From Zeimonas sp035303885 (GTDB lineage Bacteria; Pseudomonadota; Gammaproteobacteria; Burkholderiales; Burkholderiaceae_E): DNA of 16,723 bases. The notes under the pieces are model-generated. The model was given only the letters and a program-made list of their open reading frames with translations, did not search any database and had not been told where the DNA came from. The stretch lies in assembly GCA_035303885.1 (NCBI GenBank), contig DATGRE010000093.1, positions 1 through 16,723 of the forward strand. The letters run 5' to 3'. Of the stretch, positions 1-7,280 are shown one piece after another; positions within the stretch are counted from its first letter, which is position 1, and each line of letters begins with the position of its first letter. Made by a program: the position numbers and the translations under genes.

Positions 1-2798
1 CCGGCGATCAGCGGCGCGGCGTTGCCGGTGTCCTTCGGCTCCTGGTCGGGCAGCGCCAGCGCGCCCGCCCCGCCGATCGCACGCCCTTCGGCGTCCAGCA
101 GCCCCAGCACCATGAAGCGGTGCAGCAGCAGCGCGGCCACGTACGCCACCGTGCTCGGCCACACCTGCTGGCGCGTCTCGCCCGGCACCTGCGCCCAGAA
201 CGAGCCGTTCAGCTCCCCGAAGTTCAGCAGCTTGCGCAGCTTCAGCCCGATCCAGTTCACGTCGATCAGGTGCATGTCGATCGACAGCAGCTTGGCCAGC
301 CCGTCCAGCGCCCGCGGATAGTCGCCCGACAGCCAGATCGAGTACGGCCGGCGCGTGCCGTCGGGCAGCTGCAGCTCCTTGACCCCGATCACGAAGTCGT
401 CGCCGGTCGCCGCGTTGGCCACGTCCACCGTCCACGACAGCGTGCCCAGCGGCCCCGACTTCGGCTCCTTGCGAAACATCATCGCGTCGACCATCGGCGA
501 GGGCTGCGTATCGAGCGCCTCGAACATCCCGAGCTCCTCGCAGCGATGCCGCACGATCTCGGCAAAGCCCGCCACGATCCCCGGCGTCCAGCGCACCTCG
601 CCGTTGGGCGGAAACGGCATCTGCAGCGGCTGCTCGTCGCGCGTGCGTGCCAGCGCATCGAGCTTCATCTTCAGCCACGCCCGGTCGTTCGAGCGCATGT
701 CCATCGACAGCGCCTTGGCGATCGCCCCCAGCCCGCGCGGCTGCTCGTTGCCGTTCACCCACGTCTCGAAGGGCACGCTGCGCAGCCCCGTCGTGCCGTC
801 GGCACGCTCGTACGACTCCTCGGTCTGCCCGATGAAGATGCAGAACGACGCCCGCTGGTCCAGCGGCTCGACCATGTACGAGTAGGCGAGGTTGCCCCCG
901 GGCAGCTTCGGCCGGCTCGGCCAGCGCAGCGACGACAGCGCCGGCTGCGGCACCCGCTCGATGCGCAGCCGCCGGTCGCTCTCCTCGGGCACCTGCAGGT
1001 CCTGCGGCTGCTGCGCGCTGGCCGACGGCGCGACACTGAGCACCGAGCCGATCACGCTGTTCGGCCGGTAGGTCGTGATGCCCTTCAGCCCCGCGCGCCA
1101 CGCCTCGAAATACAGCGTCTTGAACTCCTCGTACGGGTAGTTCTCCGCCACGTTCACGGTCTTGCTGATCGCCGAGTCGATGTACGGCTGCACCGCCGCG
1201 CTCATGCGCATGTGATCGAGCGCCGAGATCTGCATCGCCGACACGAAGTACTCCGGCAGCGCGTTCGGGTCGTGCCCCAGGTGACGCCACATCCGGTAGG
1301 CGAAGTCCTCGACCTCGTACTCCTGGCGCGTGCCGTCGGGCATGCGCTTGCGCCGCGTGTACGTCCACGAGAACGCCGGCTCGATGCCCCCCGAGGCGTT
1401 GCCCGCGAAGGCGATCGAGATCGTGCCGGTGGGCGCGATCGACAGCAGGTGCGAGTTGCGGATGCCGTGCTCGCGTACGCGCTGCTTCAGCGCCTCGGGC
1501 AGGCGCGAGGCCGCGTGCGGCTCGGCCAGCCACTGCTCGGCATCGAACAGCGGAAACGGCCCGCGCTCGATCGCCAGCTCCACCGACGCCTCGTAGGCCA
1601 CGTCGCGCATCGAGCGCGCGATGCGCGCGGCGAACGCACGCGCCTCCTCGGTGTCGTAGCGCAGCTTGAGCATGGTGAGCGCATTGCCCAGCCCGGTGAA
1701 GCCCAGGCCGATGCGCCGCTTGGCCTGCGCCTCGCGCTCCTGCGCCTGCAGCGGCCACATCGTCAGGTCCAGCACGTTGTCCAGCGCGCGCACCGAGATC
1801 GCCACCGTGCGGCGAAACCGCTCGAAGTCGAACGCCGGCTTCTCGCCGAACGGATCGACGATGAAGCGCGTCAGGTTCAGGCTGCCCAGATCGCAGCACC
1901 CGTACGGCGGCAGGAACTGCTCGCCGCACGGGTTGCTCGCCTCGATGCGCTCGCAGTACGACAGGTTGTTGTCCCGGTTGACCCGGTCGATGAAGATCAC
2001 CCCCGGCTCGGCGTGATCGTAGGTCGAGGCCATGATCTGATCCCACAGCGCGCGCGCACGCACCCGCCGGTAGATCCACTGGCCCTCGGCGTTGCGCCCC
2101 AGCCCGTTCTCGTCGAACGGCTGCACGTCGTGCACCAGCTCGAATTCCTCGTCGGCCTCCACCGCGCGCATGAACGCGTCGGTCACCGCCACCGACATGT
2201 TGAAGTTCGACAGCGACCCGTCGTTCTTCGCGCCGATGAACTCCTCCACGTCGGGGTGATCCACGCGCATCACCCCCATCTGCGCACCACGCCGCGAGCC
2301 GGCCGACTCCAGCGTCTCGCACGACTTGTCGAACACGCGCATGTACGACACCGGCCCCGAGGCGCGCGACAGCGTGCCCTTGACCAGCGCCCCCCGCGGG
2401 CGAATCGACGAGAAGTCGTAGCCCACGCCGCCGCCGCGACGCATCGTCTCGGCCGCCTCCTGCAGCGCCGCGTAGATCCCCGGCGTGCCGCGCTCGTCGT
2501 AGCCCCAGACCGCGTCCCCGATCGGCTGCACGAAACAGTTGATCAGCGTGGCCCGGATGTCGGTGCCCGCCGCCGAATTGATGCGACCGGCCGGCACGAA
2601 GCCGTGCTCCATCGCCCACAGAAACTCCGCCTCCCAGTGCTCGCGCAGCGCCTGCGGCTCCACCGACGCCAGCGCACGCGCCACCCGCCGGCGCACGTCG
2701 TATGCACTCGATTCGTCTCCTTTGGCGTACTTCTCGCGCAGTACGTCGATCGTCACTTCCTGCTCGGGAAGGGCGGCAAGGATGTCTTCGATTTTCAT
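1..2798 (-). CDS. nrdJ: Adenosylcobalamin-dependent (class II) ribonucleotide reductase, 3' end cut by window
   Basis: This enzyme reduces ribonucleotides to deoxyribonucleotides, using a B12-derived thiyl radical and working without oxygen. About 932 codons are visible from ATG at 2798; the C-terminus lies beyond the left edge. The active-site set is present: C88 (in NCF), N289-P-C291-G-E293 (the NxCxE radical and proton-relay motif) and C301/C302 in GCCDLGSLNL, which should supply the second redox cysteine. A phosphate-loop motif, PTGTISI, follows. There is no N-terminal ATP-cone: the protein starts directly with the helical catalytic-domain entry. After about residue 620 come two related TSCPD-like segments (about 630-715 and 783-855), typical of the long NrdJ form. 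The C-terminal cysteines that normally re-reduce the active site are not in view. It stands alone, with no nrdA, nrdB or nrdR alongside. Family identity is very secure; substrate level (di- or triphosphate) is inferred from the family. Confidence 0.96.
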   Translation of the reverse strand, partial: MKIEDILAALPEQEVTIDVLREKYAKGDESSAYDVRRRVARALASVEPQALREHWEAEFLWAMEHGFVPAGRINSAAGTDIRATLINCFVQPIGDAVWGYDERGTPGIYAALQEAAETMRRGGGVGYDFSSIRPRGALVKGTLSRASGPVSYMRVFDKSCETLESAGSRRGAQMGVMRVDHPDVEEFIGAKNDGSLSNFNMSVAVTDAFMRAVEADEEFELVHDVQPFDENGLGRNAEGQWIYRRVRARALWDQIMASTYDHAEPGVIFIDRVNRDNNLSYCERIEASNPCGEQFLPPYGCCDLGSLNLTRFIVDPFGEKPAFDFERFRRTVAISVRALDNVLDLTMWPLQAQEREAQAKRRIGLGFTGLGNALTMLKLRYDTEEARAFAARIARSMRDVAYEASVELAIERGPFPLFDAEQWLAEPHAASRLPEALKQRVREHGIRNSHLLSIAPTGTISIAFAGNASGGIEPAFSWTYTRRKRMPDGTRQEYEVEDFAYRMWRHLGHDPNALPEYFVSAMQISALDHMRMSAAVQPYIDSAISKTVNVAENYPYEEFKTLYFEAWRAGLKGITTYRPNSVIGSVLSVAPSASAQQPQDLQVPEESDRRLRIERVPQPALSSLRWPSRPKLPGGNLAYSYMVEPLDQRASFCIFIGQTEESYERADGTTGLRSVPFETWVNGNEQPRGLGAIAKALSMDMRSNDRAWLKMKLDALARTRDEQPLQMPFPPNGEVRWTPGIVAGFAEIVRHRCEELGMFEALDTQPSPMVDAMMFRKEPKSGPLGTLSWTVDVANAATGDDFVIGVKELQLPDGTRRPYSIWLSGDYPRALDGLAKLLSIDMHLIDVNWIGLKLRKLLNFGELNGSFWAQVPGETRQQVWPSTVAYVAALLLHRFMVLGLLDAEGRAIGGAGALALPDQEPKDTGNAAPLIA

Positions 2799-2840
2799 GC
2801 GGGGGATCCCTGTGGGTGCGAGCTGGGTGGGTTTCGCGGA

Positions 2841-2859
2841 CTCTCCGTCGGACGGAGAG
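2841..2859. repeat. Perfect 19-bp palindrome in the nrdJ leader
   Basis: The arms CTCTCCGTC and GACGGAGAG are exact reverse complements around one central base. The site lies 43 bp upstream of the nrdJ start codon. It could be a repressor operator, or an RNA hairpin with a 3-nt loop in the 5' leader. The symmetry is read directly; the role is inferred. Confidence 0.6.
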
Positions 2860-2905
2860 CGTGCATGGCAAAGAGCGAGGCACGCCGCAGCAGCGCGGGC
2901 GGGGA

Positions 2906-2922
2906 CGATCGCCGGGCGATCG
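2906..2922. repeat. Perfect 17-bp palindrome in the nrdJ leader
   Basis: The arms CGATCGCC and GGCGATCG are exact reverse complements around one central G. Its centre is 64 bp from the centre of the 2841-2859 palindrome, about six helical turns. The CGATCG core is common in GC-rich DNA, so chance is more likely here than for the other palindrome. Confidence 0.4.
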
Positions 2923-2963
2923 AGCGAGCGATCCGATTCGTGATCGCACGTTCGCCGGCCGTC

Positions 2964-2969
2964 ATTCTA
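2964..2969 (-). promoter_or_regulatory. Candidate -10 element (TAGAAT) for nrdJ
   Basis: TAGAAT on the minus strand matches TATAAT at five of six positions. No good -35 is seen 16-18 bp upstream (best is TGTCGA, poor), so the call is weak. If real, the transcript has a leader of about 155-160 nt that includes both palindromes. The same hexamer precedes dctP and serC. Confidence 0.35.
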
Positions 2970-3049
2970 TCTTTGGGTCGCCGGTTTCGACACCGGACGC
3001 GGTGCCGGAATCGAGAGGGCTGGGGCACTGTCGCGCTCGTGCCGCAGCA

Positions 3050-3562
3050 TCAGCCGTCGAGGCGGTCCCGCTCTTGACGATCGCGGTCGAAACGGTCCCG
3101 GTCGTAGCGGTCGGCGAGCTCGGCGATCGCCGCCGACACGGCGTTGCCCTGCAGCTCGACGCTCGCCTTCAGCTGCGACTCGAGCGCGTCGAGCCGGGCG
3201 AGCAGCGTGCGCTCGATCTCGTCGCGTCGGTCGTCCGCGCGGGCGAAGCGGGTCTCGAGAAACGAGCGCAGCTCGATGAAACGCGAGATCTCGGCCTGGT
3301 CGGCCAGGTCGCGCTGCGCCTGCAGCTCCTTGCCGTGGCGGCGCGATTCGAGCAGGCCGGACATCTGCAGGTAGACGATGTAGCCGAGCAGCAGGACGGT
3401 GACGGCGACGATGAACGCCAGCATCACCAGGCCGAGCGGTGCCTGGACCTCGGTGAACGCCAGCGACAGCGTCGTGGGCGCGTTGAGCACCTGCCAGTTC
3501 ACCAGCACGAACGCGATCAGCGCTCCGAAGACGAGCAGGAAGAGCAGCGAGCGCAGCGTCAC
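3050..3562 (-). CDS. LapA-domain (DUF1049) membrane protein with coiled-coil tail
   Basis: A 170-residue inner-membrane protein. Two hydrophobic segments near the N-terminus (about residues 4-25 and 41-65), with NWQVLN between them, match the LapA/DUF1049 pattern. E. coli LapA acts with LapB in lipopolysaccharide assembly and quality control; whether this protein does so is not shown. Unlike the roughly 100-residue E. coli protein, it continues into a long charged helical region (about 70-150) and ends in an Asp/Arg-rich repeat tail (DRYDRDRFDRDRQERDRLDG). I chose GTG at 3562 because GGAG lies 7 nt upstream. The frame is open to a TTG at 3601, but that start would overlap the upstream stop and has no clear ribosome site. 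It is the last gene of the TAXI transport block, which is an unusual place for a lapA relative. Family confidence is good, function uncertain. Confidence 0.75.
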   Translation of the reverse strand: MTLRSLLFLLVFGALIAFVLVNWQVLNAPTTLSLAFTEVQAPLGLVMLAFIVAVTVLLLGYIVYLQMSGLLESRRHGKELQAQRDLADQAEISRFIELRSFLETRFARADDRRDEIERTLLARLDALESQLKASVELQGNAVSAAIAELADRYDRDRFDRDRQERDRLDG

Positions 3563-3569
3563 GGTTGGG

Positions 3570-3573
3570 CTCC
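3570..3573 (-). promoter_or_regulatory. Ribosome binding site deciding the LapA-like start
   Basis: GGAG on the minus strand ends 7 nt before GTG at 3562. This supports that start over the in-frame TTG at 3601. Confidence 0.6.
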
Positions 3574-3597
3574 GGCGGGCGGGCGATTCCGTCGAAT

Positions 3598-4011
3598 TCA
3601 ACGCGATGCGCCGGGCGTTGTCAAAGCGGCCGAATCGCAGCGCTCGATGCGTACGATCGCGAAGGGCGTGTCGATCCGGGCGAGCTCGGCCAGCGGCCGG
3701 CAGCCTGCGTCGACGCAGAAGCGGTACGGCTGCGCGAAGGGGGAGACGGCGAGCGAGACCGAATCGTGCAGGCCCGGGTGCGGCGCGTAGTGCCAGACGC
3801 CGTCGCGCAGCACGGCGCCGTCGGGCGGCTCCATCCCGGCGCCGCTGCCCTCGATGCGCGCCTCGACGAGCATCAGACCGTCGTCGACGACGCGCCAGTC
3901 CTCTTCCCAGCGCGTCTTCTCGATCGAGTGCGTCCAGCCGAGTGTGAACGCGACGGCGGGGACGAAGGCGCGCAGCGTCTGCCCGACGAGAAGACAGACG
4001 CCCGCCGACAC
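3598..4011 (-). CDS. DUF1850 domain-containing protein
   Basis: A 137-residue protein with a hydrophobic N-terminus (about residues 5-22) followed by the family signature FTLGWTHSIEKTRWEEDW. This identifies DUF1850, a small family usually encoded next to TAXI-type TRAP permeases. It probably sits in or at the inner membrane. Its function is unknown; a role in assembly or activity of the neighbouring transporter is only a guess from gene context. The start is GTG at 4011, one base after the permease stop, with no clear ribosome site, so translational coupling is likely. Two cysteines (in FCVDAGC) lie close together near the C-terminal third. The stop overlaps an alternative upstream start of the LapA-like gene. 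Confidence 0.8.
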   Translation of the reverse strand: MSAGVCLLVGQTLRAFVPAVAFTLGWTHSIEKTRWEEDWRVVDDGLMLVEARIEGSGAGMEPPDGAVLRDGVWHYAPHPGLHDSVSLAVSPFAQPYRFCVDAGCRPLAELARIDTPFAIVRIERCDSAALTTPGASR

Positions 4012-4012
4012 G

Positions 4013-6121
4013 TCACGCGCTGCGCAGCGGCTGCAGGCGCGCGCGGCGCCGGCGCCATGCGTTCACCAGCAGGAAGAGCGCCGCCAGCGCGAAGCCGACC
4101 TGGTCGGTGATCGGGGCCGCCGCGATCAGCAGGAACGATGCGGCGGCGGCGAGCACGCGTTCCCACCATGCGAGCTTCGCGGTGAAATAGCCGATGCTCG
4201 CCGCGCCCCACAGCCCGACGGCGACGCACGCCTTGAACACCATGTAGGCGGTGTCGAGCCAGGTGCCTGCCTGCAGCATCAGCGCCGGGTCGTAGACGGC
4301 CATGAACGGGACGACGAAGCCCGCGACCGCGACGCGCATCGCCTGCATGCCGATCGCCAGCCCCGAGGCGCGCGCGATCGGCGAGGCCGCGTAGGCGGCG
4401 AGCGCCACCGGCGGGGTGAGGTCGGCCATGATCCCGAAATAGAAGACGAACATGTGCGAGACGATCAGCGGCACGCCCATCTCGAGCAGCGCGGGTGCGG
4501 CGAGCGAGCTCGTGATGATGTAGTTCGGGATCGTCGGGATGCCCATCCCGAGGATCAGGCAGGTGACCATCGTCAGCAGCAGCGACAGCAGCAGGCTGTG
4601 CTCGCCGAGGCGGATGACGAATCCGCCGAAGGTGGTCGCCGCGCCGGTCAGCGTCATCACGCCGATGATCACGCCGACCAGCGCGCAGGCCACCCCGACC
4701 GACAGCGCGTTCTTCGCCCCCTGGGCCATGCCGTTGACCGCCTGGCGCAGCACGGCGCGCCCGCCGTGCACGACGAGGTTGACGGCGACGAGCAGCGCGA
4801 TGACGGCGAACACCGCGCTGATGCCGTATTTCAGGAAGCTCGACGACAGCAGCCCGAGTCCGACCCAGAACACGATGCGCAGCACCGTGTGCGGAACGCG
4901 CAGCGCGACCGACATGCCGAAGATCAGGATCACCGTCGCCGCCAGTCCGACGGTGCCCGAGAACAGCGGCGTGTAGCCGGCGAAGAGCAGCCACACCAGC
5001 GCGGCGAGCGGCAGGATCAGGTACCAGTTCTCGCGCACTGCCGCCCATGCGTCCGGACACTGCTCCTTCGGCAGTCCGAGCAGGCGCAGCCGCCCGGCCT
5101 CGAGGTGCACCATCCAGAACGCGGTGCCGAAATACAGCAGCGCGGGGATCACGGCCGCCTTGACGATCTCGACGTACGGCACGCCGATCGTCTCGGCCAT
5201 GATGAAGGCCACCGCGCCCATCACCGGCGGCATGATCTGTCCGCCCATGCTCGCGGTGGCCTCGACCCCGCCGGCGAACTCGGCGCGATAGCCGAAGCGC
5301 TTCATCAGCGGGATCGTGAACTGCCCGGTGGTGACGACGTTGGCCACGCCCGAGCCGTTGATCGTGCCCATGAGGCCGGAGGCGACCACCGAGACCTTCG
5401 CCGGCCCGCCGCGCGTGTGGCCGACCGTGCCCATCGAGAAATCGGTGAACAGCCGGATCATCCCGGCCTGCTCCAGAAAGGTGCCGAACAGGATGAACAG
5501 GAAGATGTACGTCGACGAGACGTAGGTCGGGATGCCGTAGATGCCCTCGGTGCCGAAGGCCATCTGGTTGATCACCTGGTCGAGCCCGAAGCCGCGGTGC
5601 GCCAGCATGCCGGGCAGGTGGTTGCCCCACAGCGCGTAGGCGAGGAACACCGCGCAGATCAGCGGCAGCGCCGGTCCCATGATGCGGCGCGTCGCCTCGA
5701 ACACGAGCACGAGCGTGACGATCCCGACGGCGAGGTCGAGCGTGGTGAGGTCGCCCGAGCGCAGGATCAGCTCTTCCTCGAAGATCCATTGGTAGAAGCC
5801 CAGCGCGAAGCCGGCCACGCCCAGCACCGTGCCGAAGACGACGCCGCGATTCCGGTCGCGCCCGAAGCCCGGCAGCATCGTGAAGGTGAGCAGCAGCAGG
5901 AAGCCGACGTGCAGCGAGCGCATCACCAGGCTCGACAGCGGCGCGTAGGCGGCCGTGTACACCTGATACGCGGAGAACGCGACGCCGATCCAGAAGATCG
6001 CGCGTCGGCGGGCGGCCGACGTGTGCTCGGGGATGTGCGCGTCGCCGGGGACCTCGGCGTGGACCGGGACCGAATCGGTCGGCCGTGCCGGATCGGCGTC
6101 GGGGGCGGGGTGCGATGCCAT
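4013..6121 (-). CDS. TAXI-type TRAP transporter, fused small/large permease subunit
   Basis: This 702-residue membrane protein fuses the 4-TM (DctQ-like) and 12-TM (DctM-like) parts of a TRAP transporter. It should move a solute delivered by the periplasmic TAXI receptor across the inner membrane, driven by an ion gradient. After a hydrophilic N-terminus (about 45 residues) come many hydrophobic helices. The first-half signature GSGVANVVTTGQFTIPLMKR and the GGQIMPPVMG motif (about 293-302) are clear. The second-half repeat contains LGMGIPTIPNYII and DLTPPVALAAYAAS. The solute cannot be read from the sequence. I start at ATG 6121; an in-frame GTG at 6151 falls inside a terminator hairpin and is unlikely. 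No Shine-Dalgarno precedes the ATG. DUF1850 follows after one base, and the receptor gene lies 64 bp upstream. Confidence 0.92.
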   Translation of the reverse strand: MASHPAPDADPARPTDSVPVHAEVPGDAHIPEHTSAARRRAIFWIGVAFSAYQVYTAAYAPLSSLVMRSLHVGFLLLLTFTMLPGFGRDRNRGVVFGTVLGVAGFALGFYQWIFEEELILRSGDLTTLDLAVGIVTLVLVFEATRRIMGPALPLICAVFLAYALWGNHLPGMLAHRGFGLDQVINQMAFGTEGIYGIPTYVSSTYIFLFILFGTFLEQAGMIRLFTDFSMGTVGHTRGGPAKVSVVASGLMGTINGSGVANVVTTGQFTIPLMKRFGYRAEFAGGVEATASMGGQIMPPVMGAVAFIMAETIGVPYVEIVKAAVIPALLYFGTAFWMVHLEAGRLRLLGLPKEQCPDAWAAVRENWYLILPLAALVWLLFAGYTPLFSGTVGLAATVILIFGMSVALRVPHTVLRIVFWVGLGLLSSSFLKYGISAVFAVIALLVAVNLVVHGGRAVLRQAVNGMAQGAKNALSVGVACALVGVIIGVMTLTGAATTFGGFVIRLGEHSLLLSLLLTMVTCLILGMGIPTIPNYIITSSLAAPALLEMGVPLIVSHMFVFYFGIMADLTPPVALAAYAASPIARASGLAIGMQAMRVAVAGFVVPFMAVYDPALMLQAGTWLDTAYMVFKACVAVGLWGAASIGYFTAKLAWWERVLAAAASFLLIAAAPITDQVGFALAALFLLVNAWRRRRARLQPLRSA

Positions 6122-6135
6122 GGGGATGCAGGCGG

Positions 6136-6162
6136 AAAAAAAGGGACGCACGACGGCGTCCC
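6136..6162 (-). terminator. Intrinsic terminator/attenuator between TAXI receptor and permease
   Basis: On the minus strand, GGGACGC (6162-6156) and GCGTCCC (6149-6143) form a perfect 7-bp stem with a 6-nt loop, followed directly by seven T (6142-6136). This is a textbook rho-independent terminator. It starts 23 nt after the receptor stop and ends 14 nt before the permease ATG. It should release part of the transcripts after the receptor gene, so that receptor exceeds permease. Confidence 0.85.
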
Positions 6163-6185
6163 TCGGGAGCGGCCGGTCGTCGATG

Positions 6186-7139
6186 CTACTGGAGGACGCC
6201 CTGTTCGCGATAGTACTTCTCGGCGCCCGGATGCAGCGGGAGCGGCATTCCCTTCGTCGCGTTCTTCAGCGAGATCTGCTTGGCCGCCGCGTGCGCCGAG
6301 ACCATCTGGTCGAGATTCTCGAACAGCGATTTCGTCATCTTGTAGGCGAGATCGTCGGAGACGCCCTCGTGCGTGACGAGGAAGTTGTTGATCGCGGCGG
6401 TCGGAACGTCTTCGCCCTGGCCGTCGTAGGTGCCGCCCGGGATCGTCGCGGGCTGATAGGCCGCGTCGCCGACGTTCTTCACGACGTCCTCGGGAACCGG
6501 GACGACGACGATCTTCACCGACGTGGCGAGGTCGCGGATCGAGGCGACGCCCAGGCCGGCGGACTGCAGCGTCGCGTCGAGCTGGCGGTTCTTCATCAGC
6601 TCGACCGATTCGCCGAAGGGCAGGTACTCGGTCTTGGCGAAGTCGTCGTAGCTCAGGCCGGCGGCCTTGAAGATCGCGCGCGCGTTCAGCTCCGTGCCCG
6701 ATTTCGGCGCACCCACCGACACGCGCTTGCCCTTCAGGTCGGCGAGCGTCCGGATGCCGGAGTCGGCGAGCGCGACCACCTGCACGTAGTTCGGGTAGAT
6801 CGCCGCGACGCCGCGCAGCTTCTTCAGCGGCTGCTTGAAGCCGACTTCCTCGACGCCCTTCCAGGCGTCGGACAGCGAGTCGCCGAGCGTGAACGCGATT
6901 TCGCCGCGGCCCGCCTGCAGCAGGTTCAGGTTCTCCACCGACGCCTTCGTCGACTGCACCGATGATTTCGCCTCGGGGATCGTCTTCGAGTAGATCTGCG
7001 ACAGCGCGACGCCGAGCGGGTAGTAGACGCCGCTGGTGCCGCCGGTGAGGACGGTGATGAATTGCTGCTGGGCCAGGGCACTGCCGGCGGCGAGCGACAG
7101 CGCGCAGGTCGCCACGAGGGTGCCGAGGAAACGTCGCAT
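6186..7139 (-). CDS. TAXI family TRAP transporter solute-binding protein
   Basis: A 317-residue periplasmic receptor that binds a solute and hands it to the fused permease encoded downstream. Residues 1-23 (MRRFLGTLVATCALSLAAGSALA) form a typical Sec signal peptide with AxA cleavage. The mature start QFITVLTGGTSGVYYPLG is the TAXI-family opening, and GKRVSVGAPKSGTELNARAI is the conserved mid-protein segment. The ligand cannot be told from sequence; glutamate/glutamine and organic acids are known for some members. I chose ATG at 7139 because AGGAGG lies 7 nt upstream and the signal peptide begins there; the frame stays open 24 codons further. The gene follows dctM of the other TRAP system by 141 bp in the same direction. 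Confidence 0.93.
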   Translation of the reverse strand: MRRFLGTLVATCALSLAAGSALAQQQFITVLTGGTSGVYYPLGVALSQIYSKTIPEAKSSVQSTKASVENLNLLQAGRGEIAFTLGDSLSDAWKGVEEVGFKQPLKKLRGVAAIYPNYVQVVALADSGIRTLADLKGKRVSVGAPKSGTELNARAIFKAAGLSYDDFAKTEYLPFGESVELMKNRQLDATLQSAGLGVASIRDLATSVKIVVVPVPEDVVKNVGDAAYQPATIPGGTYDGQGEDVPTAAINNFLVTHEGVSDDLAYKMTKSLFENLDQMVSAHAAAKQISLKNATKGMPLPLHPGAEKYYREQGVLQ

Positions 7140-7146
7140 GCGGATT

Positions 7147-7152
7147 CCTCCT
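7147..7152 (-). promoter_or_regulatory. Strong Shine-Dalgarno for the TAXI receptor
   Basis: A full AGGAGG on the minus strand lies 7 nt before ATG 7139. It fixes the start and contrasts with the permease gene, which has no visible ribosome site. Confidence 0.85.
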
Positions 7153-7230
7153 GTACGGTGGGGAGTGTGGGAACGGCGGATAGATGGTACCGGTGTGGAC
7201 TTCGTCGGCATACGGCGGAGTTCGGGTCGC

Positions 7231-7246
7231 CTATGGATATCCCTAG
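7231..7246. repeat. Near-perfect 16-bp palindrome upstream of the TAXI receptor
   Basis: CTATGGATATCCCTAG is self-complementary apart from one mismatched pair (14 of 16 bases), around a GGATATCC core. It is AT-richer than its surroundings and lies about 92 bp before the receptor ATG. It could be an operator for a local regulator; none is encoded in the window. Confidence 0.4.
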
Positions 7247-7280
7247 TCGTCGATCGTCTACTCGCGCCTTGAAGCGGCTG

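Larger units (their letters stand above)
2799..3049 (-). other. Leader and intergenic region between the LapA-like gene and nrdJ
   Basis: About 250 bp without a convincing gene. On the minus strand it holds, in order: a weak 5-bp hairpin just after the LapA-like stop (arms 3024-3028 and 3039-3043, no T-run), two overlapping 5-bp hairpins (2981-2996 and 2991-3004), a TAGAAT -10-like hexamer, and two perfect palindromes before the nrdJ ATG. I see no cobalamin riboswitch core and no NrdR-box pair. It probably carries the nrdJ promoter and a structured leader. Confidence 0.6.
7140..7280 (-). other. Intergenic region between dctM and the TAXI receptor gene
   Basis: 141 bp separate the two TRAP systems. 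I see no T-rich terminator after dctM and no convincing -35/-10 pair for the receptor gene. The region holds one near-perfect palindrome (7231-7246) and the Shine-Dalgarno. A promoter here is plausible but not shown. Confidence 0.5.

Noticed and set aside
2799..3049. Cobalamin riboswitch upstream of the B12-dependent reductase
   Set aside because: Expected on biological grounds, but I could not find a B12-box-like core in the minus orientation; a GCACTG string at 3025-3030 is on the wrong strand. A covariance-model search would settle it.
120..3077. Very long plus-strand open frame opposite nrdJ
   Set aside because: It mirrors the codon pattern of the GC-rich nrdJ gene, giving a His/Arg/Pro/Leu-rich product without domains or a ribosome site. 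NrdJ on the other strand has an intact catalytic set.
3563..3601. TTG start for the LapA-like gene at 3601
   Set aside because: It overlaps the DUF1850 stop and adds residues without family likeness, whereas GTG 3562 has GGAG at good spacing.
3854..6376. Long plus-strand frame opposite the TAXI permease, and a similar one at 7062-8714 opposite DctM
   Set aside because: Both translate to low-complexity His/Arg/Glu-rich sequence antisense to clear multi-helix permeases.
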